DNA from: Lichtheimia corymbifera B2541
Lineage: Eukaryota > Mucoromycota > Mucoromycetes > Mucorales > Lichtheimiaceae
Direction: 5' to 3'
Length of the DNA stretch: 64,000 nt
Assembly (NCBI GenBank): GCA_000697475.1
Contig: JNEU01000957.1
Span: 28,998-92,997, forward strand
This document shows positions 22,285-33,999 of the stretch, piece after piece. Both the position numbers and the translations under genes were made by a program. The notes beneath the pieces were generated by a model, which did no database searches, had not been told where the DNA came from, and was given only the letters and a program-made list of their open reading frames with translations. Numbering within the stretch: position 1 is the stretch's first letter; each line of letters starts with the position of its first letter.

Positions 22285-24849
22285 TTATTTCTTGCCGTAT
22301 CTACTGATCCGTCTAAGGTGCTCGATAAATCCTCTGTTTACATTGCGATTGAAAGCACTGATTTGTTTCCCTCGAATCCGATTGATTTCACTAGGCTCCC
22401 ATTCAGATTGTGGGATTTCTTCCAAGCGATACCGAGTGAGCCATTGCCAAGGTTTCCTCACAGCTTCCACAGGTTCATTGTCGCCGACGGGTTTGTCGTT
22501 GATGGTTGATTTGATATGAAGTATGTATTTGGTTACCACATCGGTCTTGCTTTCAGTAGCAAAGAATTCATCAGCAACATCTTCGGCGGGTGGTGTTCCT
22601 GGTTTCGGCAGCTGTTCCACCCAGATACCAAGCTTCTGATTTGGTGGTACTCCTGATCGTGCTGATCCAGCATAAAAATAAAGCCGAAGCGTCTAAAAGC
22701 AAATGGCGTGGCACAGTTACACCAATGTCTCAAGGGGGTTGGTTGGGCTTGGTAATTGCAGCACTACTTACCCTTTTGGGATACTTTTTCGTCGCCACAT
22801 CAAGGATATGATGGAACAGCTGTAATGTTCGATCCAGCACCATGTCACCCATATGAGTATTGCCAAAAAGCCGTGTTGATATCTCTTCACGTGAAATGTA
22901 CTGGAAGCCAAAAATCTGCTGTGTGTTGTGATACGCAACCAGTAAGCCGTCCATATTGCCAATCCGCACTTGGAAGTTGTATTTCAAAAACGCAGAACGC
23001 ATCATGTCGTAATACTCGCGCTCAAAAGATTCATAAAGCCCGTGTGAACGTCTCAAGTTGTAACCGACATAATCCTGCAAAGCTGCATTAATATTCCATT
23101 GCCAACCAACTGCTTGAATCAATCATCACTTGCCTGATAATTGGTTACATCATATCGCACCGGTACAGTAGCCCGCGTTTTCAAATCAAATGTCTTTCTT
23201 GGAAGCCGTGGATCTTGGCAATCCAGTTGTGACCGCAACAATATCTTGCCAAACTACCAATCCCTTTTAGTACCAAATATAATCAACACCTCGGTTGGCA
23301 TGATATTACCACTCCATATGCAAAAGATTCAGGTTGATTGACTTCGTGAGGAGATAATGGTGATTCTGCATTCTTCAAATATCGCTCATATTCCGGAGGC
23401 TCAAGTGTCAATACTTTCTCCATAGATTTGCCCTACATATATATGCCTTGTTTAAACCCATCATTTCCGATCCAAGATCCCTCCTTCCTTACCATGCTGG
23501 ATAATATCGTTTCCTCGACGTCATAGCTCTTGTCAGCATCAATACCATATACACCATCCTTCCAATGCAAAAATATCGATGCTGGGGCACGGGTAGCACG
23601 CGTGAATTTGCTGGGCTACGAATAGAAAACAACAGCATCAGATTTGCCCACCTATAAATCATCATCCCCTTTTACCTCAAAAGCATAGGCCTGAGAAAGA
23701 ACAGACGTATCAGTGCTCTTCCCATTGGATAAAGCAAAATAGATTTGTGATAGCATCGCCGATACTGAAGATGTAGAACCGACATATCGATGTTGATGAT
23801 CTCGTGCTCGTTGAATAAGATACTGCAAATGACAACGGTAAGCACAAGTAGTCAACCATCACCCCCTTTCAACTAATCATACTTGCCTCATCTTGTGAAG
23901 GTGTGATATACGGTCCTATCGCGTCAAAATCAAATTCGGCAGGCTGTGTGATGTTTTCCAAGAAGGGTGTAAAGTTGTATGTTTGAGTGCGAGGATCTTT
24001 GAGATAGTGAACGCCAGGACTAGGATCATAAAATGAATAAGCTCAATCGCTCACTTGTTTGCTATCCAGCAATCACTTACTTGAATAATACACGATCCAG
24101 GCCATGTGCAAGAGTGGGCGGTTGTGGTTTGTCCTCTCCTTCTGGTTCAATCGCTATATAAAGCCTATTTAGCCATCATCTTGTGCTTATATCCATCCAC
24201 TCATACTTACGTGTATAGCGTCGCTTAATGCTAATTGTATGGTATTTAGGTTCCTTTGGGGCTACATTGTATTTGGCCAAGACATGTTTGACATCGGCAC
24301 TTTGGCCCGGCTGATGCTTCTTGATAACGACCGTGTCACTTTGCTATATCACAAAATTTATCAACGTGATATCATCCAAGATGAAAAGAACAAGATGATT
24401 ACCTTTCTCCCCTGGAGATGCTCTGTAAACTGATTCATGATATGGTCGCGAAGAGCATCTTTCTCGGTTGTCTTTGTGTCTGATGTATCCAACTCTTGTT
24501 CACTACGCTCCTCAAGCCTCTCTGTCGATGCTTTCCCGTCATATCTAGTGGTGATATCCTCATCATTGAGTCGTTCAGAGAGCTTTGAATATGTATCGAT
24601 GCTGGGATCTAGTGTCGTTGTAGTTGAGTGAAGATCGCGTGCAGGGTGTGGCAAGATCGCTCCATGGTGGCAGGTTGGCCTTGATCTCGTATGCGGATGG
24701 GTATAGCGTAATGAAGTATGCAAGAGACGAGTAGCAGAACACCGTTTTGAGTGGTACATTGGGGTGATCCTCGAGAGGGAGGTGCGATCGTGGAAATGGA
24801 GGATTGAAAGAACAAAGAAAAGCGGGCTTGCAACGGGCCCATGCAACAA
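22285..24849 (-). CDS. PET127: Pet127-family mitochondrial RNA-processing protein
   Basis: About ten exons, roughly 650-700 residues. The basic, Arg/Ser/His-rich N-terminus (for example MYHSKRCSATRLLHTSLRY) is a mitochondrial presequence; the ATG is at 24849 or, equally plausibly, 24759. Family blocks follow in order: VLAKYNVAPKEPKYHTISIK, LAHGLDRVLF, SPGVHYLKDPRTQTYNFTPF, FDFDAIGPYITPSQDE, HRYVGSTSSVSAMLSQIYF, KFTRATRAPASIFLHWKDGV and YGIDADKSYDVEETILSSMGK. A conserved C-terminal half has VGYNLRRSHGLYESFEREYY, VRIGNMDGLLVAYHNT and FGFQYISREEI. Yeast Pet127 is a membrane-associated matrix protein needed for 5' end processing and turnover of mitochondrial mRNAs. The C-terminus, after WQWLTRYRLEEIPQSEWEP, is basic. 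Confidence 0.85.
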
Positions 24850-24989
24850 CCCCTTCCCTGCATTTTGACAGCCACTTCTGTTATACCTTCATAATGCCAT
24901 TTTTATACATTGGTTATGATACAATACAAAAATCCAAAAGAAAAGATGTACAATGTTGGAATAAGGTGTGGAGGGGGGAGGGAATCATA

Positions 24990-25757
24990 TCATGACTTTG
25001 TGAACAGTTCGATAAATGCAGGTACGCTGAGAGCCACTTGTTCCACCAATACATATCCACATGGATCACGAGCTGACCAAGCAGTGAATGAAGATGGTGC
25101 TCGACGAATATATCCTCTTGCTAATGCCGGTCTTGGTGGATCATGACCATGTAACTGCTTTGCTGTTAACCGATAGCTTGATGAATCATCCATGCGATGT
25201 CCTGCACCACATGTTAAACAAGCATCGAATAAACATTGCTGCTGCTTGTCCAGAATAGTCAATGGCTGGTATTGTTCTCGATGACGTACAAATTCGCTGG
25301 CTCCAGAAAACGTGCCTGCTCGAGCAGGCGGTAATTGCTTCCGAATATCCCACAATGAAGCTAGTACATGTTGCGGTTGTTGCTGTTGTTGTTTATCCCT
25401 GGTGCCACTACTGCGACGCATGATCAACTTTCCATGAGATACATACGCATCTTCCACTTTGAAAAAGTATTGATGGGGCTTTGGCTGCAACCAAATGAGT
25501 CGTCGTGCCATATCTATCATGGTCATGTACAAGGGTATCCATGACTCATTCTTTTCATTGGTATTGGGCCCAGCAAGCTCATACATATTCGTGGAAACAA
25601 GGTCAATAAGTGGTGTCCCCTCGTTCTTTTGGTGTATCCATAATGCTTTCCGCAGTGCTTCATCTACTACAGCAGCAGGAAACACTTGGTATAGAGACGC
25701 AAAACATGGGAGCGGTAATAGAGAGAGGATATGGAGGAGGATCTCTAGCGGAAGCAT
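24990..25757 (-). CDS. Small F-box-like protein of unknown function
   Basis: Single exon, 255 residues. The protein begins directly with an F-box-like helix pair, MLPLEILLHILSLLPLPCFASLYQVF, as in short fungal F-box proteins. The remaining sequence is not a family I recognise. It contains a Gln run (KQQQQQPQ), a Cys pair (CLFDACLTCGAG) that could bind metal, and a hydrophobic C-terminus (GYVLVEQVALSVPAFIELF). The intron-free frame has coding character throughout. It lies about 140 bases upstream of the PET127 start on the same strand. F-box function is inferred from the first 45 residues only. Confidence 0.6.
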   Translation of the reverse strand: MLPLEILLHILSLLPLPCFASLYQVFPAAVVDEALRKALWIHQKNEGTPLIDLVSTNMYELAGPNTNEKNESWIPLYMTMIDMARRLIWLQPKPHQYFFKVEDAYVSHGKLIMRRSSGTRDKQQQQQPQHVLASLWDIRKQLPPARAGTFSGASEFVRHREQYQPLTILDKQQQCLFDACLTCGAGHRMDDSSSYRLTAKQLHGHDPPRPALARGYIRRAPSSFTAWSARDPCGYVLVEQVALSVPAFIELFTKS

Positions 25758-26869
25758 GTATAAAAGTGATAGGGAAGAAGTGATAAGGGAAATAGAAACA
25801 AGTGGAAAATCGATGTGTAATGGGTTTTTCTTTTTGCTTTCAGCTGATCAATAATGCCGAATCGCCCAATGCTAATTAACCCCCCCGGCCCCCTCTCTCT
25901 CTTACTCCTTCCTTTTTTTTCCCTCCACTCATCGATCGGAGCCGATCCCGGCCGAGAATGAACCTGTTGAGTTCCACATGTCTTCCTGGGTGGGGAACCC
26001 ATTTGCTGCAACCCAAAATATGTGCAGATAAGCCTAAGCTCATAAACTTACCCAACAACAAGCTTATGGTTTATTCACACTTTTAGCTACATGACTCACG
26101 CATGACGCACATGACTCGCATGCGGCCAAAACAATTATGGACATAATCATCATGCTTAACGTTTCATGCTATTATTCTCAATATCACTGGGTAATATTTG
26201 ATGAAACCTCATTAAGAAGATCATGTGACCATCATCAGCGTCCGTCAGAACGCCTTACTATAATGCCAAATACCTACACACGGTGGCATCTCTAACGTTA
26301 ACATGTAGTCCTTTATGCGGCTTATACATAGCTCGATACGAAACCGGATGAAGCACACCTTGGAAATCACTGTGTGGACAATCGACTTTCTATTCTTTGT
26401 ATTTGATCGGCTTGTCCAGGGGATATTTTGAGTTTGATAGTTGTTATAAAGGTGCTTGTGTAGCAGTTGATAGTCCACCAGGCGTTGCTAAGTGTAATAT
26501 GGAGCTTTTGTGTTCTTACAGACGTCTGTTAAACATATTACAAAGAAAAGGATGCTTATGCAATTATAGCGTGTATGATGCAGCTTTGAGGGTATGATGA
26601 CAGCAATAGTAACAAGGGGATGATGAAAGTAAAAGATCATGGTTCTTTGTGGTCTTTCATTTATTAATTTTATGAATGAAGCACCTATCTTCTCCTGTAC
26701 TGACTACAATCTTATTCATTGTATTAATAATGGGCGCCTGCAAGGTGTATAGGAAACAAGCGCTTGGTGTACTACACTAGGCGGTTGCTGCTGCCGCTTT
26801 AGGAGTTGAGTTGCCGACTGACATTCAACGAGAATTTTTTGTGCTTTGCGCGGGTTCTTTTATCTCGAC
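25758..26869. other. Intergenic region between divergent F-box-like gene and RPA49
   Basis: About 1.1 kb. A pyrimidine-rich block at 25880-25925 includes a run of T and C. The scattered short open stretches (for example 26397-26597) show no family features. I see no tRNA-like or other RNA gene here. Confidence 0.5.
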
Positions 26870-28364
26870 ATGGGCAAGAGAAAGCACGAAGACAGCAAGA
26901 ATAGTGGATCGGGCAAGCACATCAAGATCGATGTTGCAAAGGTTGACGACACCATTGAACAGCCTTATCTGGGTAACGATCGAGTGATGGATTGGGTTGA
27001 TTGGCAACTGTGAACTTATTATTGTGTGGATCAGCTGCATTCCCTGGCACCATGCCCGAAAACGACACCGTGTTTACCAGCTATCGCCCTGTCAACAGCA
27101 ACGACGACAATGCAAAGCAACGCTTGATTTCAGGAGAGACTGAAAAGGTGGTCTTTACAGGCAGCAACTTTGGTGAGGACGCACCTGTCAACTACTGCAA
27201 GTAAGGGCCTATTTATATACGTAGACGTTTTACAAGGAGGATGGGACTAATAATCATATATAGCTATATCGTGGGCACCTATTCAAAGAAGGATCAGACG
27301 TTGACGATTACTCCTGCCCCAGTATTGCGTATGAAGCGATCGGTCAAAGCTTTGCAGTCAGCACAGGACAGCAGCAGTCGTTCGGATACCGGTTTTGCTC
27401 AAGCCAAAGCATCTTTGGGTATGGCATTCGGTACTGCCAAGGCCAAGAAGCAGATTAAGGAAACAGAGCGCAATGCTGTCAAGGGTCAACATTTGGAGAA
27501 TGATTTGCCTGATATTCACACTGAGATCAACAAGATCGAGGGTCCAACACAAGAGGATATTAAGCAATCGATGCAATCGAGTCTACCAATTCCACCACCC
27601 AACATGGAAGCTGAGACGCCACAAGAAGCTTACGACATTTCGAATGTTGTCACCAGCGAAGAATTACGCCAAGTCCCTATCAAAGAGATCCTCAAAACAG
27701 AGTCTTTTAACGATCTCAAGCAGTTGCTACCTTATGCAGGATCCAAATTTGTCAATGATCGATTGATGAACATCATTAAAGCACCAGGAAAGAAGGACCG
27801 ACAAGCCGTACGCTCGCTCGTTTATATTTCTTATCTTCAAGCATACTTGCTTAATCTGAAGCCATTCGATGTCAAGACACGTCGTAAAGTCGAATCTGCC
27901 ATGAAGAATCCACCAGCCATGATCGTTGATCGTATTCAAGAACGATACACTGACAATAATGTGTAAGTGAAAACCCGGATGGCTTACATGTATGGATTCT
28001 TATATCGCTTTATTAGTCGCACACCTGTCATGCATGATAAGATCTTATGTTATCTCTTTGTCCTTTGCTTGAACGTGGCAGATTACACGGTTGTTCCTGA
28101 AATGCTTGCCATGGATCTTTCTTTAAAGCCCATCAAGTAAGTATTTGGATGAGGGAAACCTATTTCTAGATTATGGATGATGGATGGAGCTGACGTCGTG
28201 TGATAATTAGGGTTACCACTCTACTCCGGAATTTGGGATGCAAAATCGACAAGTTAACAGTGGATGATCGCAAGTCTTTGGGAGCTTCTACAGCACATCA
28301 AAAGAAGGCTACGCTTATCGCCCCACTTAAATTCCCATCCGTGTCGCGTGGTAAACGTAAATAG
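26870..28364 (+). CDS. RPA49: RNA polymerase I subunit A49
   Basis: Five exons: 26870-26972, 27035-27200, 27264-27962, 28017-28136, 28211-28364 (975 bases, 324 residues). It is a Pol I-specific subunit related to TFIIF/TFIIE that aids rRNA gene initiation and elongation. The N-terminal dimerisation half (partner A34.5) has YLAAFPGTMPENDTVF, KVVFTGSNFGEDAPVNYC and YIVGTYSKKDQTLTITPAPV. The C-terminal tandem winged helix has PIKEILKTESFNDLKQLLPY, FVNDRLMNII, ARSLVYISYLQAYL-type helices and VTTLLRNLGCKIDKL. It ends in a basic nuclear tail, VSRGKRK. The length is slightly below the yeast protein (415) because the linker is short. The GTAAGT-type donors and phases of all introns were checked. It converges with the RNase T2 gene, with about 165 bases between stops. 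Confidence 0.94.
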
Positions 28365-28529
28365 AGGTGCCCACTAGCATTTCGTAAATAGACACAACAA
28401 ATTATTCACCTTCCCTGCATTCACATCACTTTCATTTTGTACTAAAAAAAGTTGTATTTACTATTTGTATGACACTCATTTGATCCTCCAAACTGATTAT
28501 TCCGAGTTTGAAGTTGTACAAGGAATCCT

Positions 28530-29542
28530 CTAATTCTTTTTGGGATAGTTGACGGATCCAGAGCATGTCGACTTGTCAACAGAGTCTGTGGGTACGTAGC
28601 CATCTTTACCCTTGACATGGAAATATAGCCAGATCTCTTCAATATCACCACCACTGCATGTTACTTTGGGTGCAGCACCTGTGCTTTCCTTGATAGCATC
28701 TTCAATGTCTGAGACGCTATAAGATCCTCCAGGGGTGATACTAGCCTTGCTCAAAATGGCGTGGAGATCATACTTGCTACGTAAATCAAGGGCTTGGTGG
28801 AAATAGTCGACAACGTCATCATTCTTTTGGTACGAATCACCGTAGCATTCTGGATCCAAAGTAGTTACACAAGTACCTGACGTCCCGAATTTGTGAGTAG
28901 ATCATTCAGGGGATATACCAGCCCCTCTCATTATCACATACCATGCTTGTTCCATTCGTGTGTCCAAAATTCGCTATTATCACCTACAGAAATAAATAAT
29001 GATCTATTAGTATTACCTTATTTCTTAATACGCTTTTGCACGTTACCCTTATTGGATGGCCAATAGGTGTTCATGGAATTGTAAAGTGAGCTATCCTTCT
29101 CCTTAATGATAGAGCCCACATCATCGTAGTTGCGTGAACTGTCACAGCCAGAATCTCCACTGCCTGGAATGCCACCATTACAAGTATCAGGCCAAAGACC
29201 ATGCAAGGTAAATGCATCTGATGGACCATAGCCAGGTGACCACTGTCGTTTTCAATAAAGACAATGAGCCAAAATAGACGGCTACACCCCCTATTATCAT
29301 TGACACTTGCCTGTTGTACATGCACCAGCAATCCGTTTTCTGGAGTGCAACACGAATCGCCGCTGGAAGCGCTACATGAAAGAGCATCCGCTACACACAC
29401 GATGTTATTAAATGAAACGCCATGTATAATCCGACCACTAACCTGGACAGCTGTCTTGACGCTTAAGCAAGTTTGTGGGGAAGGCAGAAGCAGCAGCAAT
29501 TAAACAGCTGGCGGCAATAGCAGCAGTAATTGGGGATTTCAT
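28530..29542 (-). CDS. Secreted RNase T2 family ribonuclease
   Basis: Five exons, 29443-29542, 29311-29390, 29047-29242, 28942-28983 and 28530-28876 (765 bases, 254 residues). A signal peptide, MKSPITAAIAASCLIAAASA, is followed by a probable KR processing site (LLKRQD). The two catalytic histidine blocks are present: FTLHGLWPDTC (CAS I) and EFWTHEWNKHGTC (CAS II). Paired cysteines typical of fungal T2 enzymes are seen (SCSASSGDSCC, CYGDSYQ, VTCSGGD, STCSG). The enzyme cleaves single-stranded RNA through 2',3'-cyclic phosphates and acts in the vacuole or outside the cell, often for phosphate supply. The intron between CAA CAG and TGG TCA starts with GCAAGT, a GC-AG intron; no GT donor keeps the frame there. 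Confidence 0.95.
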
Positions 29543-29604
29543 TGTTGTTTGTAGTAAATTGAGGGAGGTGAAGATGGAGGAACAACACAACCAGGTCGCT
29601 GTTG

Positions 29605-29612
29605 CTTTTATA
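29605..29612 (-). promoter_or_regulatory. TATA box of the RNase T2 gene
   Basis: The minus strand reads TATAAAAG, about 63-70 bases upstream of the ATG at 29542. The spacing suits a strong, regulated secreted-enzyme promoter. Confidence 0.45.
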
Positions 29613-30347
29613 GTTTTGAGAAAAGACATGCAGCCATATACATACGATCCCACCATTTCCAAGAATGCAACGGAAGAGGCAATTATAGATACAAAAAGGC
29701 TAGCCAGTATACTCTACCATGGAAATGCACGTGGATCAAGTATCACTCTCAAATCGTACTAAATCGTTATGCATGTAACACATAATTGTTACATATATCA
29801 CTTTGTGGCAGTATAATTACTTCCTTCTTGCTGAGGGGCAATCGTTTCTCTCTCTTCCACCAGCAGTGTGGTATCCATGCCAATCATTTACGATCAGTGC
29901 AACCACGATGCGGGTCCCTGAGATTATTAAGATGCATTGCGTAGATCTCGCGTTGCACAGCATTACAACAACAAATCATCGTCGTATCCCTGGTCATGCC
30001 TTTTAAGAAGTAACGTCTCACGCTTTACGTTAACATTGAATCCCGCTGACTACTATGTGGAAGCACTGACCAAAGTGTCAATCATGGGCATGCTATTGGT
30101 TGTGACCGTGGTAGCAAATTACCCATATAATGTGGGAAACCTTCTGGACGTCTCATATCGCAATGCGGTGCGGAGCTCTCAAATAATGACATATGAAGAT
30201 TCCCAATTAGGGATCCGAATCATAGCCTGAGATCGCTTTTATGCCACCTGCCACTCGTAAAAATTGCTTCCACATCAATGGAGGGTCGATCATGCATTCA
30301 GGTTATTGTCATCTTCCAGCTTGGGGATGCCCCGCATTGTCCCCCGT
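29613..30347. other. Intergenic region, no supported gene
   Basis: About 735 bases upstream of RNase T2. Short open stretches on the plus strand (for example 29937-30230) have no family features and no clear splice context. Confidence 0.4.
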
Positions 30348-31078
30348 TTAGATATAATAATTGTACCTGGCTGGATCATCAATGTCCAACAGCTGCAATC
30401 GACGATAAGGCAATTGCTGTGCCGCGTATGTGATAAGCATCCATAAAAGACATCAACGTACCCAATACTTTGAGATAGCTACTATCAAGAAGACTTTGGA
30501 TACACAAGACAATCAAGTACAGCACAATGCCATTGAACACAAGAAATAATGCATGATCATGTGTTGTATGATTACGTGTGCAGCCATCATCCTCACCACC
30601 AACTTGGTGTTCAAAAGTGTAAATACCTATTGAACGCTGAAGCATTGAATGCGTTTTTATATACATAGTGGATAGAGCTGAAGGAGCGATAGCACATCAA
30701 TGGCGTCATATTACGACATGCAACATCCACTACTATTGTAACCAGCCACGACGATGAATGTTGTCTGTCATCATTGACAAACCTTCTTAGTCTCTCTTTC
30801 TCTCTCTGTACTGTGATAATGCCGAAAACTAAATTAGACATTCGAGACATACCGTAACCAAGGTAACGTTTCCCTACTGGTCAATGGTTATAGTACCTAA
30901 CGACATAATCTTGGTAGGTACGGTATTTTTCGTGCCTACCAAGTGCTTGGATGACAGCTGTGGTTGTACGACGAATATAATGCTTGTGTGAAAGTGCACG
31001 AAGCGTGAGACGTAAAACTGCTTTTCTGTGTCCACCAATTCTAATGTGCAACTCTAAAAGTGTGGAATCCAAATTCAT
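30348..31078 (-). CDS. Possible multi-exon orphan gene (unresolved structure)
   Basis: Three pieces on the minus strand read like protein. The first (about 30885-31078) starts MNLDSTLLELHIRIGGHRK and is basic and helical (ALGRHEKYRTYQDYVV). The second (near 30730-30800) reads RRFVNDDRQHSSSWL. The third (near 30480-30640) contains a membrane-like helix, ALFLVFNGIVLYLIVLCIQ, then LLDSSYLK. After a GTATTG...CACAG intron the end reads QLPYRRLQLLDIDDPARY and stops at 30348-30350. I could not join the first two pieces with a convincing acceptor. It may therefore be a pseudogene or two small genes. I do not recognise the family; function unknown. Confidence 0.3.
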
Positions 31079-31209
31079 ATACTTGAGCTAGTGATTATGG
31101 TTGATTAATGCTTGCGATTCAATCAACTGGCTGTTGTGCTTTCGACATAAACAGCACCAACACGCTTACAGCATAGGTAAGTCACAAAGGTGTACCTGCT
31201 TTTCTAAGT

Positions 31210-32030
31210 TCTCAAAGTGAAGCGTGCGGCTTTGATATGAATAGAGTTGATCAGCATGACTCAGAGAACCTTCTTACCAAGTTTCAAGTCCGAGATGGGC
31301 AATCCCAATTACCTACATAGTAACTGACATTGCATGAATTTGGACGGGTGCGGAATTTCCATCCTTCATAGTAAATCACTCATTATATCATCCCATTCAA
31401 GATTTTTAAATGAAGCGTGGGTTCTTCATTATGACAAAGTTGATCAGCGTATCCGAAAGCACTTTGTGTGAAAGTTTCATGTGTGAGATCTGCGATCTCA
31501 AGGTCCTGGACCATCCTCCCTATATATAAATCCGCCCGTTCACTGTCGGACGCCCGCATTTTATATTTCACAATGAAGCCTGCGACTTTAATATGAATGG
31601 AGTTGATCAGCATGTCGAAGCCCACGGCCTGGCCAAGTTTCACAACGGAGATGGGCAATTGCGGGTGTGTGCACTATGCACCCTCCTTGCGTTCCATCCG
31701 TACCGTCCGATTCATAAAATATCATAATGAAGTATATGGTTTTTAAATGAATGGAGTTGATCAACATGACCCAGCGAACTTGCTTACCAAGTTCCATGTT
31801 CAAGGTGGGCAATCCCAAGGTAATACATACTAAATGACATTTCAATGAATCCGGCGCGTACCCATTCCCGACCATCCATAGTAAACCCCACATTATACCC
31901 TCCCATTCAAAATTTTTAAATGAAGCATGGATTCTTTATTAATATAAAGTTGATTAGCATGCCGAAGAGCATCTAGTGTGAAATTTTCAGGTTCGAGAGA
32001 GGCAATTAAGGTCATGGATCAATTGTACAG
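31210..32030. repeat. Tandem array of a ~150-195 base repeat (five units)
   Basis: Five related units begin near 31216, 31411, 31572, 31727 and 31920, each opening with (a)aTGAAGc and sharing AGTTGATCAGCATG, then CAAGTTTCA or GAAAGTTTCA, and often GATGGGCAAT. Units 1 and 4 match each other over their whole length, including CCCATTCAAGATTTTTAA, and units 2 and 5 match each other. The array is therefore a duplicated higher-order block about 510 bases apart. No long conserved reading frame runs through all units. Confidence 0.7.
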
Positions 32031-32689
32031 GTACTTGGATTTGTTGTGCAGTGCCTGATCTATTTAATTTCCACTTCTTCCACTGTCAGCCTCTTGCCCT
32101 CTTCCTCCCGTTCTCAACTGTTGCCCCATTCAAGTACAATCACCGCCACGATTGCCCTGCTTCAACCCATCATGTCAATCCTGCAGCTGTCTTGATCCGA
32201 ATGCCTTTGACTGAATGACAACTGCATGGCGTGTGCACACCAATCCAATACTCCTTTTCTTTTGCACGACACTTTCTCCTGTACAATCGTCGACCACAAT
32301 CCAACGTAGCAACAGCATCCAGTGGCAAGCTCGTTAACCCACTGGCATCACATTACTTGCAGCAGCCTTTTACACGTGAACAGCAGATAGCCATTGTATA
32401 GAAGCAGCTTAATTTACGTGTGGCAGCGTGTTCAACACATACGCATTCCTATGGACATGGATATGGAACCGAATGATGTATTGCTATTGCTTTGGAATAT
32501 GGATGGAAGGAATGGATATATTGACCGGCTTGATCCACTTGGCCCATGGAGAACACGATGCCTAGTGCGGATGGCACCACATCAGCCATCAACTACAACC
32601 GCAACACAAGCGATCTTCAGCTGGTCGAGCGAGATACAATGAAAATGACCCAAAACGAGGAGACCAAGAATTGGATGGAAAAGAAAGCA

Positions 32690-33370
32690 TATCAGCATTT
32701 ATCGCAGAGGCACATTCGTATTGGACTTGGCAATGGTTACGATGATGGGATGGAAATGACCAAAGGTGTCTACAGTCACGGATGATATTGGCATACTCGA
32801 GTTAATGCGCGCACCAGCTATTTTGCAATTCAGGATGAAGGATGTTTATGACAGCAGCAACCAAGAATACAATGACACATTCGTCCCAGCTACCTCTATG
32901 TGATTCATCCACCCCCCGTATCGTAGTCAACAATATGTAATCCTGTTCCTTTATCTTCACCATATTCACATTATAAACATCCATACTGCAATATGCTATT
33001 CTTCGACTTTCATTGAATTCAACATAACACTTAGATGATCATACTATTAGTTCATATGTGTAAGATGTGGATGACTCGGTTGGTATCTGCATTGAAAGGG
33101 GGTTGAAAAGAGAGATGAATCATTTGCATCATCGTATCGGGAGATGCTTTGTTCTTTTGTCACATTGTTGCATTCATTAAAAATTTCTGGTTCCGTAACT
33201 GAGAGACAAAAGATAAAGAACACCCTCAATCAATTTTATTGCAAGATAATGAATTTGAAAGTGATGATGCCCAATAAAATGCTTGCTACACAAGCTTGGT
33301 TCATTGTAAGCTTACTCATTATGTATGTGCGAGCATGAGTGAGTTGTGATAAGATGCTTCACGAATACAT
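32690..33370. repeat. Diverged direct repeat, copy 1
   Basis: This segment matches 36270-36700 in the same orientation, with blocks such as CAGCAACCAAGAATACAATGA, CTCTATGTGATTC, ATAAACATCCA and GCTTGGTTCATTGTAAGCTT. Copy 1 carries about 200 extra bases (33080-33270) absent from copy 2. One frame in both copies (from about 32768 here) reads TD-x-x-GIL and SSNQ-x-YND, suggesting a once-coding origin. Confidence 0.65.
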
Positions 33371-33664
33371 GAACTTACTCGGCTTGTCTATGACAATTTT
33401 CAGCTAACAGTCTCTTATGCAACCTTGTATAAGAACGAATCAATCCAGGGCTATCATACGCGGTCCTGGATGACAGGCAGCAGGCACTGAGAGTTCGATC
33501 ATGCAATCTCAACCAATAGGATTGATTCTGGGTCCCACCCTTTCGGCTTTGTGACACCAAGGAATCTGTCTGCATTTTTGACTCTAATATGAGTGCCGCT
33601 ATCGACAATGAACAAAGACCACTTTCCATGTAGCATCATGGTTACAGCATATGTAAAATATAAA

Positions 33665-33983
33665 GATACCCATATCTCAAAAGTTTACAATGAAACATGG
33701 ACTCTTTAATAGAACAAAGTTGCTCGTCAGGACCGAAAGCATCCTATGTGCAAGTTTCACGATCGAGGATGTCAATCCGAGATTCCGCAATGTCACCACC
33801 AGCCAAAGTAAATCGTGGGTCGACCTTATGAAGATATTTTTTGGCTGGTGGTGACATTGAGTGAATCTGAGAATGGCCACGACGATCGTGAAACTTCTAC
33901 ACTAGGTGCGCTTGATCCCGCCGCGCAACTTTGTTTGATTGAAGAGCCCACGTTTCATTGTAGAATTTTTAGTTATGGGCATC
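33665..33983. repeat. Long imperfect inverted repeat (hairpin) of the 31-32 kb repeat family
   Basis: The left arm, 33665-33807, and the right arm, 33840-33983, are reverse complements with scattered mismatches around a 32-base spacer. The innermost 18 bases, ATGTCACCACCAGCCAAA and its complement, pair perfectly. Each arm contains the tandem-array unit (aATGAAACaTGG, CTCTTtAAT, ACAAAGTTG, AAGTTTCACGATCG). A transcript from either strand would fold into a ~145-base-pair hairpin. Confidence 0.75.
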
Positions 33984-33999
33984 TTTATGTTTTACATAT

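Noticed and set aside
26397..26597. 66-codon open frame in the F-box/RPA49 gap
   Set aside because: No homology features, no splice signals and no promoter; expected by chance in about 1 kb.
31383..31893. Minus-strand open frames of 91 and 101 codons in the tandem array
   Set aside because: They are translations of the repeat units (shared ADQLH-like words) and the frame is not kept between all units.
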